A DNA stretch of 64,000 nt from Clytia hemisphaerica (GCA_902728285.1 CACVBU010000385.1:779038-843037); one strand, 5' to 3'; counted from the first letter of the stretch, positions 12,158 through 23,278 are shown. Notes: a model not told the origin generated them from the letters alone. A program made the numbers and translations.

Positions 12158-12192
12158 GTGCAATGAATTCGGTTTGAAAATCAGAACGCTAT

Positions 12193-12219
12193 CTTACAAT
12201 CGCTCCTTAGGATTGTAAG
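12193..12219 (+). promoter_or_regulatory. Conserved 5'UTR stem-loop of the plus-strand astacin gene
   Basis: CTTACAATC, a nine-base loop and GATTGTAAG form a perfect stem. It is preserved in the paralog (7,869-7,895) although surrounding bases have changed. Confidence 0.6.
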
Positions 12220-12358
12220 CTTAAAAGCGAAATCGGCGCGCCATTCTTTTGGTATATTTTTTTGGTGAAGTGAAAAATTGTAAAAAGATTCTTTTAAGAA
12301 GATATTTTGAATCAGATATCTTTGTGAAGAAGTTTTATAGTTTTCACTTTATTCAAAT

Positions 12359-15300
12359 ATGATGAAGATTTTTGTATTTCTTTGTATGATTGTGTTCATA
12401 CGCAGTCATCCTTTGAACCATCCAGGGGAAGAGAATCCAGCATTTGACTACATCAATGATGCTAATAAAGGTTGGTATACACGACTTTGTTTCATTACTT
12501 AAATACCTAATTTATTTGTTTTATACCAGTTCACACTTTCGATCTTCTTGTTGATAGACTCTGCAATTTGTCTGATAGTGTCAATGCGTATTGGCCAATC
12601 GTTATATGGACGTTGTGAACGTTAAATAAACGTTGAAACAACGCTGTGTGCCAGCTGGGTTCAATAAGCCTATTTTGAACTTTAATATGTTTTTTTTCTC
12701 CATTTAGATCTCGATAAAGAACATTTCGAAGAAGGTGATATTGTCAAAGTGCAAAACGCTGCTTTGAAAAAAGACTGGGGTCAATGGCCAAACGGCATTG
12801 TTCCTTACACCATCTCAACTGTTTATGGTAAGTATATTTTCAATAATAAATGAGCAATTGTTCAATCATAAAACTATCAAGGTTACTTTTTAAGACATTT
12901 TTATATCAACGTTACATTCCAATACCACCTCGTTCCATTGACATTTTGGTCAAAATATTTTGAGAATTTTGGTTAATTCCACGTTTTTAGCAATTTAAAG
13001 TTCGGGCGAGAAAGTCACTTTTGGTAAATTGATAAATTTATTCGGGTTTATAAACTTCCAGGCTATATTCTGAGCCCTATTGGACCATTCTTGGACTTTT
13101 GGATACTCAGATCCTAACGTTTTAAGTCATAAGTCTAGTGCTAAAACTCAGAGTTAAAATTTTACCCCTCCAACCTAATTTAGAGTGCTTCCTAATCGTT
13201 TGGGGTTGTAAGATTTCGTGTTGGAATTTCCCTTTTTTCTCAAATATTATGACTTTGATGGTAACCAACAAAAATTACCGAAATTACTTTTTTTCATCGC
13301 CAAGAACATTGTTATAGGAGGGGGGTTATGATTGGATACAATGTATATCCCCATTGAGTTAACTTGATCTTTCTTTCTGTCTATTTCAGACTCAGTGGAG
13401 AAGAACAAGATTCGTGCTGCAGTCAATAAGATCCAGCAAGCAGCTCCTTGTATGAACTTTGTGGAATATGGATATCGAGCATCAAATGTACCAAAGAATC
13501 ACGTTGAAGTCATCAGAAGTGGAGGGTAGGGAGAAATTTATGACCAGTTCTGTTTTAACAAGTGCTTGAAAGTAATTTTAAAAATCTCTGTCAATTTGTC
13601 CCTGTGTAACAGACCCGATGGGCCCTATCCCACTGGAAAATTTGGTCAAAATTTCGTCCCAACCAGTAATAGGTCCACTACAATTTCACCCTACTGGAAA
13701 ATTGACTTTCATCCTCATTTAAAACTCCCCAGCCGGCACACAACGTCAAAACAACGTCCATTTGACATTCTTAACGTCCAAATAACGTTATTTAAACGTT
13801 AAAACAACGTTGCGTGCCAGCTGGGTCAATATAACAAATTGCGCTTCAAAACATCCCCCACTGGTTCTTTTAGCTTGGAACAATAAAATTTCAATCCACA
13901 TTGGTATTTTGATAAAACATTTATTTCATACCTACTGTGGGAAGAAGTTCTATATCGGGAAAGTGAGACAGGAGTGTATTGATCCGATGCTGAACTTCAT
14001 CTTTTTTTCCCTAGTTGTTGGTCTATGGTTGGTATGTTTTATAAAGAAAAATTCTCTGTAATGGGCTCTTCCAGAAAAAATTCGTACATGGGGGGTGGAG
14101 GATATTTTGTCCGGGGGGGCAGCAAAAAATCATCAAAATTTGCCTTGTCCGGGGGGTAAATTTACTCTGTCCGGGGGTAATTTGGGGTTTCCAGGGGGTC
14201 AGCAGATGCTTGTCTGGGGGGTAAAACCTATTGTCCGGGGGGCCAAAAGTCACCCTGTTCGGGGGGTAAATTACTAAAAATTGTTATATCCTCCACCCCC
14301 CATGTACAATTTTTTTCTGGAAGAGCCCAATAATATGTTTTAAGTCAGATATCGAATCTCATACTCTTTATCACCTGATCTTACTTTCCCCTAGTTGCTG
14401 GTCAATGGTTGGCATGACAGGAGGTAGACAAAGTCTTTCCATCGGAAATGGATGTTTATGGGAGGGAACAATCATTCACGAGTTTCTTCATGCTATTGGA
14501 TTTTACCATGAACAAAGTCGACCTGATCGTGATCAATACGTTGATATCATCACCAAAAATATCGTTGGAGGTAAATAATTTTGTTCTCTTATCTCAAGCC
14601 TTGATTTTTTATGCAGCCTCGTATATGTGCAACAAACTTTTCAGTCAATATTATTTTTAGAACTATTGGGCTATTCCAGAAATAGTTTGTACCCCTTATG
14701 CTGAGGAGATGTGACGTCCAGGGTGGTGTAAGAATCCAAGGTTGTCAATAAAATGAGATGGGAAATCCAGGTGGTTCAAAAGATGCGAAAAAAAATCCAA
14801 GAAATTCCTGGAAAAAATAATGAAAATTAAAGAAAAAATTCAAGGGGGATTCACCTTCCCAAAAAATGATCTCCACAATATAGGGGGTTCATTTTTTTCC
14901 GGAATAACTCATTTAGAAGTATTGGAGATCCACTGCCTCTTTCGTCCCCATATGCGATCTGTCTCTAATAGACGATATCGGCTTAACGTGAAAACTCAGA
15001 TTTGACCCCCGAAAATTACCAACAATGCTTTGAGCGGAAAAAAAGTTCACGGTGAAATTGTGGGCAAATGGGAAAATCTGAGTTTTCATTATAAAAACGT
15101 GTTTTTGAACATGAGAATCCTGTAATTGTTAATCAGGAAAAATCGTTAGTTATTTGGGTTATAAGTTATTTTGCAAGTAACTTTATTGTATTTTTTTTAT
15201 TTTTTAAGGTCGTGAGCACAATTTCAAGATTGCATCGAGGATCAACAGTCTTGGTGTTGAATATGATCGAGTTTCTGTTATGCATTATTCAAAGTAAGAT

Positions 15301-16818
15301 ATTGCCAACATTGGTTCTTACATGATCTTATTAAAGTCTGTTTTCTCCTTTCAGCTTTTATTTAACCAAAATCATGTCTAAAGAATCTCTATTACTATTA
15401 CCTAGCTAGCACACAACGTTGTTTTAACGTTCAAATAACGTAATTTGGAAGTTATGAATGTCAAATGGACGTTGTTTTGACGTTGTGTGCCAGCTGGGTA
15501 TTACGGAGAAATTATTTGAGCTTATCAAACTAAATTTTTCTTCTTTCAGAGGAGCTTTCAGCAATGGTAATGGAAACACAATCGAATGGAAAGCTAACCC
15601 TAAGTTATCACTTGGTGGAAATAAGTTATCTGAGAAAGATATCATGCAAATCAATTTGAAATACTGCGGTGACGTCAAACCTACCACTACAACTACAACA
15701 ACCACTAAAAAACCAACAACCACAACAAAAAAACCAACGACCACCACATCAACCACAACAACCACCACTAAAAAACCGACGACCACCACTAAAAAACCGA
15801 CGACCACCACTAAAAAACCGACGACCACCACTAAAAAACCGACGACCACCACAACAACGACAACGACCACCACTAAGAAACCAACGACCACAACAACTAC
15901 AACGACCACTACTAAAAAGCCAACGACCGCTACCTCAACAACGAAGCGCCCAACAACTACAACGACCACCAAAATGACAACCACAACACAACAACCAGGA
16001 CAAGGTAAGAATATCTGAATCTTTCGGCAATCTTCGAATCAAAAAATTTTCTCTAAAAGTTGAAGAGATTATTGCGTTGAATCTGAATTGCAGACCTCTA
16101 TGTATACTCCTAAATAAATAAATAATAAACAATTTCTTAAGAGAATGAGCAGAAACCTAAATTTATCCTGTAATAGCTTACACAATATTCGATCTTGAGC
16201 TAGAATCTCATAATTTACAGTGTAAATATGCCTTATTATGATAAAGTACCTTTGGCTTACCAGTCTGTAACCGAGCCTGTTGCAAGTGTCTCCAGCACAC
16301 TCATGAAATATATGTGTAAACTATTGCCGACGGCAAATTTCACCCAAGAGACACAAAATACGATTAATTAATATTTCCTTTACCGGCCCTAGATGCAAAG
16401 TTATCATATGAACTCACTACCCTAGAATCAAATGCTCGCCAGAGTTAATTACTTAATTTCCCAGCTTAACAAAAGAGTTGTACTTTGTACTCGGCCACTT
16501 TAAAATATCTGATTTAAAATTTTTATTTCTGTCTATTCAGCATGTGGAGACCGAATGGGATTTTGCATTGCCGTTCAGTTCAACAAAGGCTTATGCCGTT
16601 CGTATAACTATAAATACAACTGCCTCCGATCGTGTGGTTCCTGCAAAGGTCCTGAAACTGAAAAATGTATGAACCTGAAAGATACAAGATATGATTGTCA
16701 ATCAAGAGCTAAACGCGGAGAATGTCAATCTCGATATGGATCTCAACGTTGGGAAATGAAAACTGAATGCCCCCGTGTTTGCTGCGATCGTGGAGAACTC
16801 TACAAACGTCCTCAATAA
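12359..16818 (+). CDS. Astacin-family metalloprotease with long Thr-rich linker and two ShK-type domains (453 aa)
   Basis: Seven exons: 12,359-12,470; 12,708-12,827; 13,390-13,525; 14,395-14,570; 15,209-15,293; 15,550-16,004; 16,541-16,818. All introns are GT-AG and the frame closes (1,362 nt). A signal peptide spans residues 1-16. The propeptide motif EEGDI is near residue 46. The catalytic domain has HEFLHAIGFYHE at 151-162, SRPDRD at 164-169, the Met-turn SVMHY at 204-208 and its last Cys at 249. A Thr/Lys/Pro linker of about 108 residues (254-361) is twice as long as in the paralog and built of TTTKKPTTT-type repeats, likely O-glycosylated. ShK domain 1 spans Cys363-Cys396 and the ShK-like domain 2 spans Cys404-Cys443. 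Predicted as a secreted zinc endopeptidase. Introns 3 and 4 carry 3-bp-TSD MITEs, and introns 1, 3 and 5 carry CAGCTGG elements. Confidence 0.94.
12590..12659 (+). mobile_element. CAGCTGG/AACGTT element, right-hand fragment
   Basis: It ends GTGTGCCAGCTGGG after GTTGAAACAACG and TATGGACGTTGTGAACG words, matching the right half of full copies at 13,728 and 51,667. The left terminus is not recognisable. Lies in astacin intron 1. Confidence 0.6.
13597..13905 (-). mobile_element. Degenerate MITE of the ACACCCCTGTCTCACAG family, interrupted
   Basis: Inverted relative to 24,562-24,845: GTAACAGACCCGATGGG, then CACTGGAAAATTTGG and ACTGGAAAATTGACTTT match the family in reverse. It is interrupted at 13,728-13,825 by a complete CAGCTGG element and resumes with GGAACAATAAAATTTC. 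One end is lost. Confidence 0.65.
13728..13825 (+). mobile_element. CAGCTGG/AACGTT element, full copy
   Basis: A 98-bp palindromic element: CCCAGCCGGCACACAACGT at one end and its near inverse ACGTTGCGTGCCAGCTGGG at the other, with several AACGTT words inside. It is nested in an older ACACCCCT-family element. No coding capacity. Confidence 0.8.
14063..14328 (+). mobile_element. MITE GGGCTCTTCC family, AAT target duplication, copy 1
   Basis: Terminal inverted repeats GGGCTCTTCCAGAAAAAATT and its near-inverse, flanked by AAT on both sides (14,060-14,062 and 14,329-14,331). The interior has several TGTCCGGGGGG and GGGGTCA phrases. A 3-bp duplication with GG-starting ends resembles PIF/Harbinger-type MITEs (inference). 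Lies in astacin intron 3. Confidence 0.85.
14668..14910 (+). mobile_element. MITE GGGCTCTTCC family, divergent copy 2
   Basis: It starts GGGCTATTCCAGAAATAG and ends TTTTCCGGAATAACTC, with ATT on both sides (14,665-14,667 and 14,911-14,913). This is the same terminal layout as 14,063-14,328 with a different interior. Lies in astacin intron 4. Confidence 0.7.
15401..15498 (+). mobile_element. CAGCTGG/AACGTT element, full copy
   Basis: 98 bp running from CCTAGCTAGCACACAACGTT to ACGTTGTGTGCCAGCTGGG, terminally inverted. It lies 51 bases before the acceptor of astacin exon 6. Confidence 0.75.
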
Positions 16819-17094
16819 GAAAAAGAGGCAGTAAAAATAATAACCTAATTTTGATATACAAAGACGAGGTCTCAATTTCATGCATCAGCAAAAATACTAA
16901 ACAAGAAGCCGGAGCGGCGTGAAGGTCCAGCTGACGTGGCACTAACCGAATTTCGTTCGTACCGGGTTCCTTAAGTGACGCAAAAAAATTTCCTTCCTAT
17001 CCTCCACTCTGAGCTTCTATTCTTTAACACTGTCTTTGTATTGCTAAGTTTTGAAAGTTTTTGATGCATTTCCCGAAATTTCAAAACTTTTGCC

Positions 17095-17178
17095 GCTGAT
17101 GGGATTTGAACCCACTATATACAACGCACCTATGATAAGACCACCAGCGCGATAACCACTCGGCCATCGAGTCTCAAC
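17095..17178 (-). repeat. tRNA-like sequence (pseudo-tRNA or SINE head)
   Basis: On the minus strand, TGGCCGAGTGG matches an A box and GGGTTCAAATCCC a B box with perfect T-arm pairing, as in Ser/Leu-type tRNAs. The first seven bases (GACTCGA) do not pair with the 3' end and I find no proper anticodon stem. It is more likely a decayed tRNA or SINE head than a working tRNA gene. Confidence 0.5.
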
Positions 17179-17224
17179 TGCAGTAAGGAGTTCAAAGTTC
17201 TTTATACACATGGTATTTACTCCA

Positions 17225-17330
17225 AACTCTACCCGGGAGCTAAAACCCTAACCAGGGGTTAACTCCCATCCCCAACCCTAGCCCTAACCCTACCTGAAAC
17301 AACCCTTTAATCTACCCTTTAATCTAACCG
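17225..17330 (+). repeat. Degenerate telomere-like CCCTAA sequence
   Basis: Several CCCTAACC, CCCTAGCC and CCCTTTAATCTA words occur together. This is short and imperfect, so it is an interstitial relic or chance low-complexity rather than a chromosome end. Confidence 0.35.
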
Positions 17331-18309
17331 AGAAATTTGACTCTACTACCAATTCAATCCAAAACATAGGTCAAACATCGCGTGGGTCGGCGGGGCAAAA
17401 ATTCTAGATCAGTGGTTGGTTTAGCCTGGACTTGTTAATTTATTGCGCGCACAGGCCCCGACAAAGACAAAATCTTTTCGATCAGTTGCTTTTTAAACGT
17501 CCATTCTGCTGCGCGCTGGACCAATAATTTTTTCTTCGATAATCGACAGTACTAATGATTGCAGCCAACACTCTCTAATTCGAACCTCTAATATTCAAAT
17601 CTTTCTATAATTTGAGTTTCTTCAATTCGATTTTTGGTCTCTTGAAAATTAAATTAGAGAGAGCCAGCTATGTAAAGGTTTCAGTAACACCAGCTTTTTG
17701 TAACATTTTGAAAAGGCAACCTTTCAAAAATACGTTCAAATTACGTACATTTATCGACCATAGCATCCTTGAAGACTCAATCTAATACGTTCACAAAATT
17801 CTAAGACAAGTTCAAAATTCAAAATATTGGAGCAATTAAAAATAAAAATAAAAAAGCACTTTTAGCTATTGTTCTTTTTATTTTACATTTTGTTTCAATA
17901 TTTTTTATTGTAATATTTATTACATTATTTATTGCTAGGGGTTTATTTATTCCGAAAAGGTTAGGTATTTTTGAATTATTTTAGTGAAAAAACTTCTTAG
18001 AAAACTATTCATGTATTCCTTTTTGCTTTTGATTGATTCAACAGCTATTAAGGCTAATCTCTGGTTTAGAGAGGGCCCAATTTTAGTCCTGCCTTTTCTA
18101 ATTGTGAATTGAAGTGGACAGAAAGTTAACACTGTCTAAGGTCAATGCATCTTTTAACTTCAATTTTTTAATGACTTCTTTCAATCTTTTTCAAGCAAAA
18201 ATTTAAATTGTCAAATTCCTACCAACTTTTCGCACACGCTAACACTATTAGAATAGCGATAAAAAGCCGGCCGTTTAAACTATAGCTATAGGTAAGTAAC
18301 TCAGTATAA

Positions 18310-18640
18310 GAAACTCCAGACCTGTTCCCTTACCACTAAATCAGGTTTACTTATAAAAAAAAAATGTGTACCTTTGTGAATTTAATTTGGCGGATCAGGG
18401 AAAAAGCAAATCTTTTGGCGAGAATTTAATTCGACGGATGACGGATTTTCAAATCCAAAATCAGGGTGAAAACATTGATGAAAAAATCGGACATAAAAAG
18501 AAAAATATTAAAATTGGCGGGGATTTAATTTGGTGGATGGCCGAAAGAATTTAATTTGGCGGGAACTTAATTTGGTGGATTTCAGCAGACAAATCCGCCA
18601 AGTTTTCCTGCCGCAAAAATTTTTTCCCTAAGGTACGTCA
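18310..18640 (+). repeat. Dispersed repeat with GAATTTAATTTGGCGGA phrases
   Basis: TTTAATTTGGCGGA-type phrases recur at about 18,380, 18,425, 18,520, 18,545 and 18,565, and the end reads TTCCCTAAGGTA. The related sequence at 60,340-60,620 has the same phrases and the end CTTCCCTTAAGGTA. It is probably a transposable element with internal repeats; ends not defined. Confidence 0.5.
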
Positions 18641-19414
18641 CTTTTACGACAACCGATTAATTGTTGCAGCTGTCGCATCGGTTAGAAAAAAGAGTAACAC
18701 AACTTTTAAAGTCACTGCAGTGTTGTATAATAATGAATACCTTATCGGCTCTTTTCACGCCGGTCCAGAATTAACGCCGACCCTTATTACGCCAGCGATG
18801 AAAAATAACGCTTGGGAATCAAGCATAAGTAATATCAGGCTGATAGTAAAATTACGGAAGCCCATTAGTACCATTTAGAGTTTTTGTCGAAGTTTCTTCG
18901 TCAATTTTTTCAGTTTCGTCGTCAATTTTCTATTTTTCGTCGTCAACTTTTTTAGTTTCGTTGTTAAAAAATTCAAGAAAAATCTAAATGGCACTAACGG
19001 GCTTCCGTATAAAATAGATAAAATCTACATATGATTTAAAATGTCTTTTAAATTCACTTTGAACAATAAATTTTCAGTTTTATAAATTGTATGTTATATG
19101 ATCTATTAAATGATATATAATTTCGTTTATACAAAATAAAGGAGACATTTAATTCAACAAGGGATTAAAAGAAGGAGTTGAAACGGAGGCTTATAGTTAG
19201 ATCTTTTTTTCAACCATTTTAATCTTAGTTCAATCTTTCCAACTTTGTTGCGAAAATTTTCAGAATAAATTTCATCCAGGAGATCTGTTTGCGCAGAAAA
19301 ATGATGTAATAGACTACAGTAAAACTACTACATCATATCCCTGATTTGGGGTAGTTGATAGCCAGCACCAATCCTCATTTACTCTGTGGGTTGCATTTGG
19401 TGAAGTAATTAAAT

Positions 19415-19668
19415 GGGCTCTTCCAGGGGAAGGGTTTATGAGGATCTAGCATTTTTTGGAAATTTATCCTCCAGATATTGTGAATTATGACCCCCCAGAA
19501 AAAAAATCTTACCCTCCGGAAAAGCATCAGTTGACCCCCCCAGACATTCATAAACAGAGAAAGTTTCCCCCATAATGAAGGCAAACTTTGTAGATTTTTC
19601 ACTACCCTCCGGACAATATATCCAATAAATCCACCGCCCCCATGTACAAATATTTTCTTGAAGAGCCC
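19415..19668 (+). mobile_element. MITE GGGCTCTTCC family, AAT target duplication, copy 3
   Basis: It begins GGGCTCTTCCAGG and ends TTCTTGAAGAGCCC, flanked by AAT on each side (19,412-19,414 and 19,669-19,671). The interior is rich in CCCCCAGA and CCCTCCGGA phrases on this strand, the complement of copy 1. Confidence 0.85.
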
Positions 19669-19907
19669 AATGTGATAACAAAGCCCACCAGATTCAAAAA
19701 CACGAGATGCCCTTTAAAGGTTTAAAGGAGCTATGGAGGATCATAAATTACATTTTTAATTTTCATTCAAAACTAAAAACACGAGATATAGTACCATCTT
19801 GTTAAAGTAGAAGTACTTTATAGTATATATTCACACCGGATTAAAAACTCTTACTCATATATTTTGTTAAGTTTGACCAACTTTCAACTTTATGTTCTAC
19901 CAACAAC

Positions 19908-20002
19908 CAGCTAGCTCACAACTTTGTTTCAACGTTCGTATAACGTTATTAGGACGTTATGAACGTTAGATAGACGTTGTTTTGACGTTTTGTACCAGCT
20001 GG
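19908..20002 (+). mobile_element. CAGCTGG/AACGTT element, full copy
   Basis: CCAGCTAGCTCACAACTTTG to GTTTTGTACCAGCTGG, with several AACGTT words inside. More diverged than the copies at 13,728 and 51,667. Confidence 0.7.
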
Positions 20003-20329
20003 AATAAATGTGTACGATTATACACAAAAATGTTCTGTTGAAAAAACAACGTTAATTTTTTGGTGAATTCAACATAGAGAACTGTAATCGAGGAGGCCTA
20101 GAAAATGGGATTGGTTGTTCAAATTGCCGGTACTGAACTATGGTCTTCTAATTTGATTCAGCCAGGGACAAAATAGCTCTATATGTAGTGTTTTATATAA
20201 TATATCAGTAAATCAACCATAAAAGTCACGGTGAGTTTTTTTTTCTGTGAAAATGTTTCAACAGTTTCCAATCTATTAGAGTGCGAGTTACACGATTCGC
20301 CAAACTTTTTTAGTCTCCATCAAAACCAT

Positions 20330-21920
20330 TTAAGTATTAATAGTCACACTACAGGAATTTGATTTCCCATCTGGACCTTTTCTCAAGTCGCAATTCGCCG
20401 ACCATTCAGAGCCAGTTTTAAGTTTCTGGTCTTCGTTATCAACGACAATAACCCATTCCTCATTTAGCTCGACCCAATGACTAATAAACACCTTAGCTCT
20501 CTTACTCCAATACATTAAAAATAATGTCCCTAATATAACACCGATGATACCGACTGCATAGAAGACAAGACATGGCGTTGTTGCACAATGTTTTGAAGCA
20601 TCCTTGACAACGGAAGCAAGATTCAAAGCTATTGCTGTAACGAACACGAGGACCCATAAGACAGGTGTCGGCCGTTGAGATGGAAGTTTCCACTAAAATG
20701 TAAAAAAGAATGGAGAAATTAAGATAAACTCACAACACAAGGGCCCACGAAAATCAATTCAGAGTTTCTCATATGGAACACCTTTGTCTCACTGAAATCG
20801 ATGGGTTCCTTTTTCTCTCAAAAAAGACATTGTTGGACTTGAAATGATAGTATTGTGACTCATTGAGCCATTCCATTTTATATCCATACAGGGGTGGACT
20901 AAAATTTCCAGGGGGTAAACCGAGAAAAATTCCCAGGGAGGAGGGTGGTGGTCTAAGCGAAAAGTGTTTCTTATTCACCTAAATTTTGGTATGCTTTTTT
21001 TAAGTTATACTCTCTATTCTAACCGAAAAATCTAAGCTAGTCTAATTCAGTTACATAAATCTGATGGTAAATTGTGACTGAATAACTATTCCAAGTATTC
21101 CAAGGCAAACTTAAAATTCTTAAATGGGCCCCCAGCAGTTTGCGTGAATAGGCTTTTTTACTTGCGTGAATGCGTGAAAAGTAAGAAAAACTGCGTGGAT
21201 GCGTGAATCGGAAAGCTTTGTGTGAACAAAAAAATTGCGTGAAAAATTAAAAAAACATTGCGTGAATGCGTGAATTTTGGAAAAAAGTTTGCCCTAGCCT
21301 TGTGAATACGGGCTTAGTTAACAAGGCTAATGTTTAATTTCATTACTAAACTAAACAGTCAAAACAATCATATGTACCTTAGTAAACGGCTTCTTTCTTT
21401 TGGTGATTTTAATCTTTTTGGTGCATAGTTCACATGAATCTTTCAACGAGCTTTTCATCCATTGTATCAAACAACTTTCGTGTATCCATTTCACGGAGCC
21501 TGAACATAAACACGGACTTATTAAAATCTCTTCATCACCATTACACTGGCATACTCGACAACACGGTTCACACAAGGATACAGTCTCAAAACAATACTTT
21601 GATTCCAAGTTAGCCTCCACACTGTTGGTACGGTTTATATCAACGATACAGTCTCTAGACGTCGAAGGTTGCATGTTTGGGTCAATGTCATTGGGCGCCA
21701 ATTCCTCATTTGGTGTTTTGACGTCATTGTTATTATTTTGTACCTCTATTGGTATTTCTATCGTTAATGATTCAGATGGAGACTTTTCGAGATCATTTCT
21801 ACCTTCCAAATCACTTGTGGTTTCAGTATTATTTTTTACAGGGCTGGTTGCCATGGTTTTATGGTTGAGAAGTTCTTCACGTTCTTCTGGTTCTGTACAT
21901 GCGTAAGAGACGTCTTTCAT
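20330..21920 (-). CDS. MARCH1/8-like membrane RING-CH E3 ubiquitin ligase (301 aa)
   Basis: Two exons, 21,378-21,920 and 20,330-20,692, join in phase 0 with GT-AG borders. The RING-CH (RINGv) domain spans Cys121-Cys166: C-x2-C, C-x-C at 137/139, His147, Cys150, then C-x2-C at 163/166, the C4HC3 order diagnostic of MARCH ligases. The segment KRKKPFTKWKLP after it resembles the RING-to-membrane junction of MARCH1/8. Two membrane segments follow, about 192-208 and 223-242, with a short extracellular loop. The family transfers ubiquitin to membrane receptors for endocytosis. The N-terminal 115 residues are acidic, Asn/Ser-rich and unrecognised; the C-terminal tail is short and ends SVTINT. The start is the first Met in the open frame; Met23 is an alternative, and an upstream exon is possible. 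Antisense open frames are shadows. Confidence 0.9.
21138..21277 (+). repeat. GCGTGAATGCGTGAA short tandem-like repeats in the MARCH intron
   Basis: GCGTGAA occurs about eight times in 140 bases, often as pairs (GCGTGAATGCGTGAA). It lies within the single intron of the MARCH-like gene. No coding meaning is seen. Confidence 0.6.
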
Positions 21921-22224
21921 AGTACCCAGGGTTTCCAGTTGATTTTTTTTTCAGACTGACTACCAGTATTTTTTAGGAAATTTCTTGTTTGGCACTTTTA
22001 TCAATTTCTGATTTTGAGTTATTTTTCAATCTGGAAATATATGAATTACTTATATGTAAATTTGGAATAAATTACCTTTAATCAACTAACTGAAATCACC
22101 TGAAAAAATAAATCCCAGCAAGACTTTCTCTAAAAGAATAATGAACTAAAATGTTCTACTTTTAATCAGAAAGATAACAAGAAAGTGATAAAACCCTCTA
22201 AAATGTCTTTCGAAAACAACCCTA

Positions 22225-22605
22225 TACAAGTGCTTTTATAAGAAAAAACTAAATAAGAGCATGAGGCTTCGATGGCCAAAATGTTTAAAAACAAGTTAAG
22301 AACATTTTAAGGCTTTGCAGGGTCGGATACAGGAGGTAAGCTCTCTTATTCATGGAGAGTAATTAGTTTCCATATAAGGTAATACGATAATAAAGTGCAC
22401 TCTCCTCCATTGGTTATAGCCTCCCCCTGTATCCGACCCTGCTTTGTGGACTCAAAAACACCCGATTTCTTAGAAAAACGCACAAAAATACCCAAAAATG
22501 GTGAAAATAAAAACATGGTAAGAACACCTTTAGGCTTCAATCTGAAAAAGTTAAGAACATCCGAGGCATTCAAAAATTTTGGATGTTCTTAAAAAAAACG
22601 TGCAA
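22225..22605 (+). mobile_element. ACACGTTTTTTTATAAGAAC family MITE, interrupted copy
   Basis: It contains the family signature GGCTTCGATGGCCAAAATGT, AAGTTAAGAACATTTTAAGG and, at the far end, AAGAACATCCGAGGC and GATGTTCTTAAAAAAAACGTG. A second element is inserted at 22,319-22,441. Related copies are at 33,622, 34,672, 45,588, 50,264 and 56,340. Non-coding. Confidence 0.75.
22319..22441 (+). mobile_element. Nested MITE with CAGGGTCGGATAC ends and 5-bp TSD
   Basis: Ends CAGGGTCGGATACAGG and CTGTATCCGACCCTG are inverted. CTTTG immediately precedes and follows it, a likely 5-bp target duplication. The uninterrupted relative at 33,622 reads straight through the insertion point. Confidence 0.75.
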
Positions 22606-23026
22606 CAGTGAACCGGTAACGTTTTGAAATCTACCGCTACCGGAGTCGAAAAAAAAAATTCCACCGGGTTTAAATTTAAGATCTTGAAATCCAATCCAAA
22701 ATAGGAAAATTGGTTTCTCCAAAGGACACTATGTGATACATGGGTGTTCGAAGAGTGTTTAAAACAATCTTAGGTAGCACCCAACGTAAAAGAAACGTTA
22801 ATTGGACATTAAATTGATGTTTTATATCAGCTGCTACCATGCTTACAAGCCTTAGAATAAAAAAATATACAATGAACTCTCTCTCATTCAAACTTCTATA
22901 GTTCAAATTTTTTTATAATTCGAACCAAAACATTGGTCTTTTCTGCTGGAAGGTGAAGTAGGATATTCTCTGTAATTCGAATCTTTCTCTAACTCTAATT
23001 CGAAGATAATTCTTGGTACCTTTAAG

Positions 23027-23278
23027 ACACCCCTGTCTCACAGCCTGGTGGAAATTTTTCCTCAGTGCATAAAAATATTCCTATTGAAATCTCAACGCGG
23101 ATAGAAATTTTATTGTTCCATTGGGGATGGTTTTGGAGTGCAATTTTTACACATTGGATCTTAAATGGGGATGAAATCAAAGTATAATTCCTAGTGGGGC
23201 TGAAATTCCAGGGTATTTTCCCATCAAGGAATTTTCCAGTGGGGCTGGGGTCCCTGCGGGTCTGTGACACAGGGGTGT
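23027..23278 (+). mobile_element. MITE, ACACCCCTGTCTCACAG family
   Basis: ACACCCCTGTCTCACAGCC at the left and GTGACACAGGGGTGT at the right form the inverted ends. The interior matches 24,562-24,845. No clear target duplication. Confidence 0.85.

Larger units (their letters stand above)
16860..20329. other. Gene-free repeat-rich spacer
   Basis: I see no supportable coding exon. It contains CCCTAAC-type telomere-like sequence (17,225-17,330), a tRNA-like element (17,090-17,178), a segment related to 60,340-60,620 (18,310-18,640; shared phrase GAATTTAATTTGG), a GGGCTCTTCC MITE (19,415-19,668) and a CAGCTGG element (19,908-20,002). The rest is AT-rich. Confidence 0.55.

Noticed and set aside
15424-15984. 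Val-rich open frame antisense to astacin exon 6
   Set aside because: Complement of the Thr-rich linker.
17095-17178. Functional tRNA gene
   Set aside because: A and B boxes are present but the acceptor and anticodon stems do not form.
17225-17330. Telomere or chromosome end
   Set aside because: Only a few imperfect CCCTAA words in mixed order, flanked by ordinary sequence on both sides.
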